The position numbers and the translations under genes were made by a program. Positions 46,417 through 58,167 of a stretch of 64,000 nt of DNA are shown one piece after another. The notes under the pieces are model-generated. The model was not told the origin of the DNA, ran no database searches, and saw only the letters and a list, made by a program, of their open reading frames with translations. Location of the stretch: the NCBI GenBank assembly GCA_963921425.1, contig OY992840.1:19508621-19572620 (forward strand), given 5' to 3'. Source of the stretch: Dryas octopetala (Eukaryota > Streptophyta > Magnoliopsida > Rosales > Rosaceae). Position 1 is the stretch's first letter; every line of letters begins with the position of its first letter.

Positions 46417-49224
46417 CTATACAGTGGCCACTGAATATGTCTGGAACAAGTAAGACAGGATCTTCTTGCAGTCACCAACATGAGTGCCAGTGTTGGGATC
46501 AATCAAGTAGGGAACCTATAAGAAGACAATTCCCTTGGTCATCCTTAGGGTTCTCATATCTCAATAGGAGATCAGCATACAAAGTAAGAAAAATAGTCTG
46601 AAACTATTCATTAAAAAGAACAAAAAAAAAAAAACAACAAAAGGGAATAAAGGAGACTTGGTAGGATGCTGAAAACTCTTGATGATTGATTTTTTTAGTT
46701 GCATCTGCTGTTCCCTAACTATGGTGGAGTATAAGCAGGGCCTAGCCCATAAGCCGTAAGAGAATTATTACATAATTGAGAGAGAAGCGCATCAGAACTT
46801 TGAATATCTCATTAATGATATAGTAACTGCAATAAAACCTTAAGACTTGGAAATACAGTATAACTAAATTGGGCAGACAGTGAGGCGGTAACACATTATA
46901 TCATGATTATGTGAAATAAGTTTCAATCAAATTCAATTGCAGCAAAAAATTATGTAATGGATAATTGTTCTCAAAAGCTAACCTCTTTCGAATTAGATGC
47001 ATCAACAAGTAACTTTGACCGCAGGGACCCTTCACCCACATTTTGAAGGATGTAAGGAAGCTCTAATTCACAAAGTGCCTCACGCACAATTCGTGCATAC
47101 TGAAAAGAAGAAAAAAAGAGGGGTGAGGAGGAAGAAAAAGTTATTACATATAACACAAAATGCCATAAAATCACTGTAGGATTTATCTACAAAGTAACAA
47201 AAGCAGATAATGCAGAAAATAATTGTGCAGATGAACCTGGGATTTGGCCTAATCCCAAAATGTACAATGTCACGCTGAGAATTATGTTTTCTGACAACAC
47301 CTGGAAGTGTTGTACCCAAATGCACAAATAGAATTATTCAGCTCTTCAGTCAATCAATCATATGCCCGAATTTGGCCAAAAGAAGGCCACGCCTCAAATT
47401 ATAGCAAATTATGAGGGACCTGGATCATCTCATTTCCCATCTTGACCTTTTCTCTCCTCTTCTCAATCCTCATAATTAAAACGCCGATTTACATGGTTCG
47501 ACAAAATCCTGCCTATGTCCACGAGTAATACCCTACTTCACTATGAAAGAAAAAAAAAAAAAAAAAAAACTTGAACAAGTAATTTGCATTCAAGTGTTAG
47601 TCCCTACTTTGATCCTCGTATCTACCTGGATATCCCTTGAACAACCTCTCACAAATTCCTGTGAAGTATACTCCTCCGCCTACTCACTACTCTGTAATTC
47701 TTGATTGGAATAATTTCCAAGACTAACACCATCCCCTTTCATAGCATATCAAGCGGCAGTTCAAGGACCATCCCCTTTTTATTGCATATCAAGTGGCAGT
47801 TCAAGGGATCCTGCATTTAATGCAATAAGTTAATTTGAGAGATTAAATGTATTAGGAAATACATGAACCAACTAAATACACGTCCCAAAGATAGCAAGAC
47901 CTTTGGTTTTCTGTTAGGTACAACTCCTCTTGGTTGAATACATTTTCCATGTACTAAGTATCCTCCACTAAGGAGAGACTCCCAGCACATTCGTGTGGGA
48001 ACTCATTAAACCTCTTATCTGGCACATATCCTCATCTGTTACAAGTCATAACCATTTTTTAAAAAACTCCATAAATAACCTCTGCTTGCGGATGCAATCT
48101 ATTCCCAACAATAAAGCTCCGAACTTTCTTTTCATTCTCAATCCAACTAATACCCATTTCAATCTCAATCTCCTTCATCCCCTTAATGGTCTTTGTTCTC
48201 TCTTTCCACCTTCCTTGTACTATATACTGACAAACAAAATGTATCATGTTAGGCTCTTAGGTGCTGCTAAAAACAACTAATCAGCAGCAAATTTCACCAT
48301 CTCAGAATCACCATAAAATGAGTTCAAAACAAGTACACCAGGATTGTCAATTTGTCCCTCGTTTTTTGCCTCAGTAAGAAGTCCTACCAACCTAACATGT
48401 CCACAATATACTTGGACGACATATTATAAGCCCATTGCTGAGGAAAGTATTATAACCAAAAAAAAATTTGACAACTAAACAATAGAGTTTCTTCCGTAGA
48501 CCTAAAGATTTATCAACACTGAATACCCCAAGAACTGTTGACACCATGTTGGGCCAATTTCAATCCCTGCCTTCAGCGCCTTCGCATAAATTTTGATAGC
48601 TTCTTTCTCAAACTCATTTTGTGCAAATCCTACTAGGATGACCATGAAAACCTCTTCAAGTCTTCTGTGGACTCAAAAATTCAGCACACACCTTCCAGAC
48701 TATTACTTTTTAATACATGTCCATTGAGTGCAATACAAGTCTAATTGAATTCCCAAATTCTGTACAAGTCCATCAATTTGATGCCTTAAACTTACTGTCT
48801 GCGGACTGTAAATAATTTCAAACATACCAGAAAACGATAGGGAGGAGAAAAGAGAGGATCTAAGTCCAATTGTGAGAACCTAGATCCTCTTTCTCCTAGT
48901 GACTAAAATCAAACGTAGACTGCTTCAAACAAACTATGATTTTCATTTTGGTACGTATCTAAAAAAATATGCAAACACATGTCAGATGGATAAATCATGA
49001 TTCCTGATGTACTTCCTATTAGCAATGAAAGACTCTTGTCTCACCGGATTGTTTTCATATGAGTAAAGTTCCAGCTTTTTGGGTGGTGGCTCTGGTCTGG
49101 CCTTTTCCCACAAAGTCATTCCTCTACCAGCTCGAAAAATGGTTGGCATCCATCCTGTGAATAATGTGCTGCATTGAGTAACATTTAATGTGAGTGAGTA
49201 AATGATGAGTGAGTGAGTGAGTGA

Positions 49225-49307
<83 letters not shown>

Positions 49308-52300
49308 GAGAAGAGAAGAGAAGAGAAGAGCCAAGTAAAATGCAAGTTTCAATAAGTTAAAAGTAGTTATATATTAAACCACTTCTAATCAATGTATTGA
49401 TACTTCAAGTCACCCATTTAGAACATAATTTATGGCATCTGTTCTTTTATTCCTTTTTCGGTTGGCTTGAAAATGCATATTAGAGTTGTAAGACCTATGT
49501 AAATTTATAGTTGATATATTTATAATGCTTATGAAACCAATAAATCAGCAAGCCGATTCTTCATCATAGGCTGATAACTTATGTGATGTCTGACAGAAAT
49601 TACAGTAATACTTGTGATTATACTCATACAGAATATGAGATTCTTGTCCTAAAGAAGAACTTGCAGTTCAATACCTTTCCAAAAGCCCCACTGAAGGTTT
49701 CCTGCCTTTCCCATATTGCTGAAATAGGTATTTCACAATTTCACCTATCGTCAAAAGCAGAAAGAATGCAAACAATATAAACTTGATAAAATAATATTAA
49801 AGTTCATACAACATATGATAAAACATGTATGATCAATTTTTTATAAGTTTATTGTACAATTTTTTTATGCTAAAAACTCTGTACAGACTTGGTTAAAATA
49901 AGGTGCAGAAAAAGCCTTCAAACAACAAGTAGTTATGTTCAATTCAGATTTAAGCACTTGCTTATACTTCCCAATGATGGGACTGTTTGAATGATCTATT
50001 TTTCATGTGGAAATGGAAATGGGATGATCATAGGTTCAAATCTTCCAATACACAGAGAGAGAGAGAGAGAGAAAGAGATCCATGTGAAATTAAGTTTAAT
50101 AACTTACCACTTTCATACATTGAAGTGCCAGTATTTGGATCAATGAGAAAAGGAAACCTGCATAACAATATTCATAATCCAAAAGTTACGAGGGAAATTA
50201 AGAAGCACCACAACAAAAGCTATTCTTAGAAAAGGTAATGACCTCTTCTGCCAGAAACTGCATGATGAATGGAGAACGAAATCCATCAAATGTGACAGTG
50301 TTATAAAGATGGCATGTGACAATTTATCAATTTATTTTTTTATTTTTTTATGTAAAGAAAGATACTTTTAGTAACACAACACAAACAGTACAATAGCAGA
50401 TATCCACCTGTAATTTAAAATGTAGAAACAATAAGATATCTGACCAAAAAACATCTCTAAATCCCCTGATACAGAAGCCCAAAGAGCTGACCAGTACCGA
50501 ACTTTATCCCACAATTCCTCAACCTCCAACCCTCTACAATCTTCAAATATTCTCTTGTTTCTTTCCATCCAAATAACCCATACCATAGCCAAGACAGTAC
50601 ACCTCCAAAGCACTTTGTCCTTCTTCCCTCCTCCAAAACCTCCTTTCACCAAGTACAGACAATTTATCAATTTATCAACATTAATTACCATCTTATAGTT
50701 CCAAATTTGACATGTAAGATGACCTGAGCTCAGTATAAACATATTTCTAATTAGAGTCAATGCAGTTTCCAGAACATATCATCAGAAATCAAAGAAAACA
50801 ACTTCTTTATAAGATGTTATTTTTTTATAGGAACTTCTTTATAAGATGATATAAAGAAAAGGGAATTACTTACTGCTCTTTGCCACCAAATCTTTTAACC
50901 ATTTCTCTATGTCTTACAGAACCTTTTGGACAAGGATAGACCTGCAAATGTTTGCCAAATTTCCAATAAGTTGACATTGGAAAAGTAAATGACAATTAAG
51001 CATCAACAAGATAACCACTTTGAAGAAATTAAAGTTAAATGAAGCTATCAAGGTTGTATTCCAGAAAGAAGTATGAGGTTCCATCTATCCATCATATCAT
51101 TTACCTTATGCTTTCTTCACATCAACTACATTGAGGCTCCAAGTTGATCAGACTTGGAGCAAAATGAGGTACAAAATGAAACCTGATGGTATAAAAATTC
51201 AAGAATATGAATCATACTTATTTTTGAATGGGCTTGTTATTTGATATCTAATCCATTGAATTGATTAATTTATTCATATTAAGATGCTTGGCATGATCAA
51301 CAATGTATCTAAAACAGGCTTAAAATGAAAAACAACTAGTTAAATATATATACGCTACACACAATGTGTTTCCTGAGAAATTCCAGTCAAATGTATGCAT
51401 TATATTCTGCAAAAGTTCAATGAGTTACAAACAATTCACACTCGATGGTTGTCAACCCAATTTAGCTAATAAGAACCCCTCCCTTAAATGAGTGGATCCC
51501 AACCATTTTCGAGGCTAATAAGAAACCCTCCCTTAAATTTTGCCTTCATTATCATAAAGGCAGAAAGCTGGACCTCAGATCAAGTTCACAACTCTCACTT
51601 GTACTTGTAAGGATGGACTCAAAACCAGCTGTCAAAAGTTTCATGAGAATTTTCATTGCTTTCCAAGATTTTTCTTCTGATTTTAATGAAACATAAAGGA
51701 AACTCCTAGACTACAAGGTTAAAGTGTGAAATGAAAAAATATGGTAGGAAGTATAAGTGCAGAGAGCGAAAAATTTACTGCTTATTTTGACAGATACTGA
51801 TTAAAATATGGAAAATTGGAATAACTCATAATAGGTTGCATCAGTATTTGTAACTTACCTCTGCAGAAAGATCTAGCTCAGTCATAGCTTCTCGAACCCT
51901 CCTGCAAAAAGGGCATGCCTCTGTTGACAAAATCAATTTGCAAATTCAACAAGGGAAAGTTGCCAATCCCTATAAACAATGAAACTAAATCAACACTGAG
52001 AGTAGACTCTACCAAACAGTAAGAACTAAGCTAGGAATAATTTACTGGGCCAATGAAACAATGTGCTCCTTAGTCATATGCTAATCATACCGATACACAA
52101 GCTAATACCCATGTTAGGTAGGTTGATACCCTCAATGGTGTAAATCGTATTCCAAAATACTAATGAAAGAAACAAAGTTACTATTAATGTAAATTACCAA
52201 ATTCAAAAAGCTGCAGAAGCTTAGGAGGAGCCAAGGTAGTGATCTCCTGGCTGTCCAAATTCTTTGATAGAGGTCTGGATCCCCAAGGGAATCTAGCCAA

Positions 52301-54308
52301 GGTAGACAAGGAAGAAGTAGCTACCTGTTTTGAGAGCCAAAAAGGGGTGGAAGTCTATTAGGGTCACCTAAGATGTAAAATTGTACAGAGATAGGCACCT
52401 TCCTGGTGCAAAATCAACATTAGACCCAGATGCATGCATGAATTGATAACACATAAAAGCAGATCCACACACACACAAGATATGATGATGTCACATCCCA
52501 TCTAATTCTACATAATTGTAAGGATATTGGAAATCCTAACACCTTCAAACAGTACTCTATACTACTCATCCAGATAAACAGCACAAGGACAACTTCATTT
52601 GTCCCCGATAATAAACAAAATTGGTTCTTTAGCCAACCACAATTTCACAGTAGAAAGAAATCATCAAAAACAGAATCAAGTAAATTTTTAAAGTGATTAC
52701 CTCCAAAGTAAAGTTCCGTTCTTGAGAGGGATCTCCTCCCTACAAGAAACAAGCAAAAATAATAATGATGAAGACAAAATGCAAAATGATCAACACGATG
52801 TTCCAATTTTATATCATAAACAAGTAAATCAATATAATAATTTGAAATATGATGAAGCACCAATGACATTTGGAACCTCACTACACAATACTTTACTCTT
52901 AGCACTTCCAGCCTTGAACGGATGACTTTAAGGACCATTAGTTAACGTACCTGTCCACATGGCCTAAAGGTAGGTTGCTAAGTAGGAACAATGCCAACTA
53001 GGAAACACCATCCATACAAGACATATTGAATCAAGCTTAAAACCAAGCACATAGCATGTACATTTAAGAACAAGTGGTTCTTCATATGTAATATAGAAAG
53101 AAATATATGCACTTTCAGGTAATGTATAATGGACAAATCGAATAGGTCTTTGCATGCAAACCCAGATTTCAGAAGATGGCACAAGAAAGGATGATAATAG
53201 GAAATGACATAAAATAATGCACAGTTTTCTGCAAAAATTAAACATCTTGATGAGAAATCAACAAAGTTACATGCGCTTTTAAAGATAGATGTGAGCATTA
53301 ATGCAGTGCCAAAGATCAAACATCTTAATGATAGAATTGAAATACACAGTAAATCAGTGCCAAAGATGTTTAATGCGCCAGCATTGCAAAAATATATATA
53401 TATATATATTATCAGAACGACGAATATGAGCAGTTTTTCCATTTTTTTCCCACAATGATTGTAATTAGTTTTGAGTCTGTCACTAGTTATGGGTAGAGAA
53501 GGCCCAGTCTTCTTGAAAAATTTAAATATTGGATATGACTTTTGTCATATTTCACCAGCATATGAGCTGGCATCTTTTGCTGTAGCATTTTAAGAAGGAA
53601 CAAACGATAAAAAAAAAAGGTAAATTTGTTCTCCCAAAATGAAAAAATACAAATACGATTTTCTGTCCCCACTCCAAAGACCAAAGCGCCATGGGAGAGT
53701 AGCGAAATCAATTAGCTGTATTGTCATTGAAAATCAGGAACACAGTTATGTTTTTCCTATTGGTATTTTGGCTAGTTAGTAATGCAGAAAACACTACTCC
53801 TATCTGAAGATTTTCTTGTACCTGATAAGAGTGTTCTTGTTATGGTCAACATATTACATATGTGATTCACATTTTTATTATATGCCAATGAACACTTCAA
53901 AGAAAAGCAAACAAACAAACAAACGGAAAAAGAAAAGAGAAAACAAAAATGATAAGAGGGACTGACGGAGAAGAGCCTGAGCAAGGGACAAAGCACAGAT
54001 AAAAAGCTGGTTGATGGGTTGCCACCATTACTGGAAACTGCGACCTTTTCCCGAGAAAACCCGGTTCCCAATTCGTCTGTATCTCCATCTGAGTCACCAG
54101 AACTCGCATGAAATCTGTTTCTGCGAGAAACCCAGTTCCCATTTCTCAATAATCTTTGAGAATGCGGCGAGAATTTTAGGGTAGCAGCTGGAACTGAAGT
54201 GCTTGGGAATGGAGAAGGAGCAGTTTTTGTGAGAAAACTGTGAAAACTGTGAGGTGGGTCCGAGGAACAGAACAGTGTTTGAGAGCACGTCAGAGATATC
54301 AGTGACAT
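46417..54308 (-). CDS. Plastid-type protein with two thioredoxin-fold (GST-N-like) domains, At4g10000/At5g03880-like
   Basis: Minus-strand exons: 54308-53967, 52739-52701, 52324-52198, 51920-51859, 50941-50874, 50157-50108, 49744-49675, 49168-49045, 47099-46983 and 46515-46417; 1098 nt, 365 residues. The first 60-70 residues are Ser/Pro/Phe-rich and fit a plastid transit peptide. Domain 1 (about 163-245) has FEACPFCRRVREAMTELDL with redox motif Cys172-Pro-Phe-Cys175, YPCPKGS, and the cis-Pro loop FPFLIDPNTGTSMYESG. Domain 2 (about 281-360) repeats the fold: LELYSYENNPYARIVREALC and VPYLIDPNTGTHVGDCKKIL, but its CxxC position reads Asn293-Pro-Tyr-Ala296. The family is annotated as thioredoxin-like or electron carrier; the partner is unknown. 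An out-of-frame ATG at 54378 lies upstream, so a longer leader could carry an overlapping upstream frame. Intron 5 holds a LINE end and intron 8 a PPR pseudogene, both in sense. Confidence 0.88.
48060..48700 (-). pseudogene. Pentatricopeptide-repeat (PPR, E-class) gene fragment
   Basis: The minus strand shows, in order and in shifting frames, VMVILVGFAQNEFEKEAIKI with YAKALKAGIEI (about 48660-48560), VGLLTEAKNEGQI (about 48390), then IVQGRWKERTKTIKGMKEIE and ISWIENEKKVRSFIVGNRLH plus PQAEVIYG (about 48230-48065). This is the order of a last PPR followed by the E and E+ motifs of organelle RNA-editing PPR proteins. Frame breaks and stops make it a pseudogene. It lies within intron 8 of the thioredoxin-fold gene, in the same sense. 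Confidence 0.75.
49203..49303 (+). repeat. (GTGA)n(GT)n(GA)n compound microsatellite
   Basis: GAGT/GTGA units (about 49203-49230) pass into about 18 GT units (49231-49267) and then about 18 GA units (to 49303), followed by AGAAG repeats. It sits in intron 7 of the thioredoxin-fold gene, 35 bp from the exon 8 acceptor. Confidence 0.95.
50340..50690 (-). mobile_element. L1-type LINE 3' end (intron 5 of the thioredoxin-fold gene)
   Basis: The minus strand reads GGKKDKVLWRCTVLAMVWVI then WMERNKRIFEDCRGLEVEEL and WDKVRYWSALWASV, the C-terminal zf-RVT region of a plant LINE, with a 3' tail toward 50340 that ends in an A/T-rich run. The host gene is also on the minus strand, so the fragment is in sense. 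Confidence 0.75.
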
Positions 54309-56272
54309 TCTTGGACCTGAGTTGTTTCTTAAGCGCTGTCCTCTGCTCCGCTATCTTTAAATCTCGTCTCCGTAGCACTGTAGCAGGATTTTTTATCGAA
54401 ATATTTTGTTTGGTTTTTTTTTTTTTTTTTTTTTCCTTTTACTAGTTTACTACAAAGTACAAAGTCTAAAATTGTCAAAATAAGTGATTTTTAGTCTAAA
54501 AACACAATACCAAACGGTGCCAAAGTTGGAAAGGCTCTCAACCGCGAGAAATTATTGCGAGTGCCACACAATTTGAAGTGGAAAACAATTTGAAAAAAAA
54601 AAAGAAAAAAAGTGGAAACCATTGTGGTAATTAGAGAGAGTTGTGATTTTATGCAACTTTGCAACTTAACGGGTTGAAAAACCAAAAACCAGCCACATTA
54701 TTTGTGTACATGTAGGATGAAAGATGTTGGAACACATATTTGAGCCTTTGTTTTTAATTTAACCTCTTAAAAAAGTTTAGGTATGAAGTTTTACCTTAAT
54801 GGGCTTTTATGATTACATATATTAATATTTTTTAATTATCATATATTTTTACATTTATTTGTCCCAGCATTTATACCTTACTTTCTCAACTTTTGAAACA
54901 TTCATAAAGTTTAATTTCTTAATATTAGTTTAATTCATTCATTTTACAACTATACTCTCATTTGTTAAACTTTTTATTTAATTATTTTGTTTAACAAAAC
55001 TCATTTGGCAACTCTAATTTTAGTGAAGCATATAACACCAAAACTCTCTTTCTTAGATAGATACTTAATATTGAGCAATTACCATTTACCAACTAGTTAT
55101 TATTCTAGTGATATTTATCTTTCTAATATTGTTAGAGGTTATAAGTTCAATTCTCATTCATTCCCACCAAATAAAATATATATATATATATATATATTAC
55201 TCTAGTGATATTTATCTTCCTAATATTGTTAGAGATTATAAGTTTGATTCTCATTCCCACCAAATAAGAAAGAAAAAAAAAAAAAAGGGGAGAAGGAATA
55301 CTAGTTATCTTCTATTTGTACCTTCTCTCTTCTGCATTCCATTCCGAATGTATTGAACAGCTCTTTATATATGAGACAATTGTCTTCAATCAGCTAAATT
55401 CTTAACAATTTTCACATCATTATGATATTTTTTTTCTCTCTTTCAGTTTTTTTCTCACCTTTAGTTGCTGACCATAGGGAGTTTGAACTTTGAGAGAAAT
55501 TTGGAAAGATGAATGATGATGCTTTCAAGTGTTTGGTGTATATGTAATTGACAGCAGACTCGTGGCAACTATGAATGATTGTGAGTACTCCATACATCAA
55601 CAACCAACAATTGTTTATGTATGCATGAACAATTGTCGAAAGCAAAGCTCTTTGGTAATGTTTCATACTTGATAGGTGCAAAAATGAGAAGCGTGAGATT
55701 CTCATTCATATACAATAAATTTAGAAAAGCACACATGCTTCTTTGACATGATCTACATTGCAGCCTACATGGGTTAGTCAAGAAACAGTCTACCATTGTA
55801 AAATTGTTGTAATAAAAACCAATTCATCCAGAAAGTCAAAGGAACGAAAATAAGATCCTGATGGACTTCGCCACATCTTCAAAACAAAGAAAGTAGATTA
55901 TGCCATTTTTTAAAATGATACTATGAACCTCCACATGAACTGCATCAATTTTGGTGCAATGAATAACTAAAAAGGTTTCCATTTCAAACCATATGGCCTT
56001 GTTACATGAAAATGAATGATTCTTGTAGAGCATCGAACTGCAGCTCACCATTTGCCTATAGTCTCATTCAACTCTAAGTGGACCATTTGTCAGTTAGAGC
56101 CCCTTAAATGGCGCGGGCACGTCAATAAACATCCAACAATACCTCTACATACAATACAAAACAATATAACCACTCCATGTTAAAACAACAAAACAACATC
56201 AGAAGTAGAGATAAAGGACTGATTACTTAAGTTTTGTTTTTAAACCAAGACCGCTGCTGCAAAGTCCTCATC
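54309..56272. other. Spacer between the thioredoxin-fold gene and SmF
   Basis: Promoter region of the minus-strand thioredoxin-fold gene and 3' untranslated region of the minus-strand SmF gene. It holds a T run of about 20 at 54416-54434, a 70-75 bp direct repeat around an (AT)n tract at 55101-55270, and otherwise AT-rich DNA with no supported gene. Confidence 0.6.
55101..55270 (+). repeat. Direct repeat split by an (AT)n tract
   Basis: TCTAGTGATATTTATCTTyC, TAATATTGTTAGAGxTTATA, AGTTxxATTCTCATT and CCCACCAAATAA occur in order at about 55105-55176 and again at 55201-55268, with about 24 bp of AT repeat between. The copies differ at a few bases and by a short indel. The GGTTATAAGTTCAATTCTC wording resembles a tRNA B box, so a SINE origin is possible. 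Confidence 0.7.
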
Positions 56273-58167
56273 TCAGTCCTTTTCAGCATCTTCAATTTCT
56301 TCATCCTCTGGCACCCCACGAAGATAGAGAACGTTGTTACATCTGTTGGAGGAAAACATGAAAAGATGTGTGAACTCATTGGACATTAAGATGTGTAATG
56401 TATACGCATGTAGGTTGATGTTAAAACATATTAGCAACTTCAAGGAGAAAACAATTAGTATTGACTAGAGGAGAATTGAGAACTTGAATAATCTATTGTG
56501 TTTAACTGCATGGCGGTTTGTTACCGAATTCATTAAAATTCCACCCAGAAAAAAGGAAGAATTATAAATCTCCAATATGACAGAGAGAATATAGTAACTA
56601 TACAACAAGGAGCTGTTCCTCAATATCCCATATTTAGTTCATTTGCAACTAGACAGTACACAGCAATATATAGATGCAAATCGTAAACACAAGGTATGAA
56701 AATATGAGAGCAACAAGGAATGGACAAATCGTATTTCAAACTCAATAAATTATAGGATTGTAGCCCAGATCGTAAGATTTGCTCCTGCCATATATTACCA
56801 CTTTATCAGAAGAACATGATTCAACCTTTGCGAGGACCATGATTAACTCCAATGGTTAATCTCTGGTCCTCAGCCTTCTTTTCCAAGACACGCTCATTAA
56901 ATTAACACAGTTCCGTTGCATTATTATCTTTGTTTAAGAGTATAAGTTCACATACAGTAGACACAACATTTCTTATCTTGGCTTCAAAAGCTCAAAAAGA
57001 TGAACAAAATTAACAACATATGCTATCCTAGCAAGACAAAGAAAATTACAAAAGTAAAAAAAATACTATACACACTCAGACAATAGAATTCAATGGAAGA
57101 ATATAGTTTAGAAGCTCAAAGCATTCAATTAAACTCACCTGATCAAAATCTCTCCCAGATTTCCAGTGAATTGCCCATCAATATATTCTTCAGTGTTGGC
57201 CAACTATGCATAAGATTTCATATATCAAGCATTAGTACTAGCTTTAGATTTCTAGTCTCGCAGAACAAAAGGGGGGAGAAAAGAACCTAAATTTGTATTC
57301 AGAATGTGCAAAGAAAAGAGAGTTCAAATTTTAAAATAGTACCTGCAAGTTCATATAGGAATCCACCGACACAAGGAAACCTGAACAGATGCACAATCAA
57401 AAAGGATTAAGAACACACTTAAGAACATGCTATTTAAGTTAAATTGCACAAGAAAACAAATGAAAAACTATAGCATAAGAATCAAAGACTTTTCCAGAAA
57501 CGGAAACAATATACCTTTGTACTCCATTCCCCATTTAAGTTTCACAATGACAGTCTTTCCAGTCAGATTGTTCAAGAAAGGTTTCGGGTTAACTGGTATC
57601 GTCTGCATTTTGCACATAAACAAAACTATCAAAATTCAGAGCATGCCATTATGCCCAACAAGTGAAAATTTAACTATAGTAGAAGTTAATATATTTTGGG
57701 AAAATTTAATGCTCAGATTTTATTCATCAAACACTAACTAAACACCGGACTGATCCTATTGCAACAATATTCAATACTGTGCTATGCTTTTAAGAAGCAA
57801 TCTTATTTATATCCTCCCATTAATACATATATGCACACTTTTCCTATTACTCAAATACTATTTAGCAACCCAGTATCCGATCACATTATTCAATATAGCA
57901 ACCCCAAATTTTTCCTAGAATATAAATCTGGGAAAGAAACAATTTTGGGTTGCAAAAAAACCCCAATAAGAAACTATAGGCATCTAGAACCTCTCAAAGA
58001 GATCGTAATACTTTGAGAAACTGAAAATTTCAAATTATGTGCCCTAATTAAAAACCAGTATGAAAAAAGACGCAGAAAAGTCTTCCCAATATAACATACA
58101 CAAGATAATTTACGTATAAGTATATGTAATGGAGAAAATAGATGGAAAAGAGATTACTCACAGCCAT
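56273..58167 (-). CDS. SmF: Small nuclear ribonucleoprotein F (SmF)
   Basis: Minus-strand exons: 58167-58162, 57602-57515, 57380-57343, 57203-57139 and 56342-56273; 267 nt, 88 residues, the usual size of plant SmF. The product starts [20 protein letters not shown]. The Sm1 motif reads [20 protein letters not shown] with SYMNLQ, and the Sm2 motif reads [17 protein letters not shown]. It ends in an acidic [12 protein letters not shown] tail. SmF is one of seven Sm proteins that form the ring around the U-rich site of U1, U2, U4 and U5 snRNAs. The first coding exon is only Met-Ala (6 nt) before a 559-bp intron. A telo box and TGGGCY motifs lie just upstream. Identity is very secure. Confidence 0.96.

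Noticed and set aside
52978..53442. 154-codon minus-strand open frame
   Set aside because: It lies in intron 1 of the thioredoxin-fold gene, has no recognisable domain and includes an (AT)n run.
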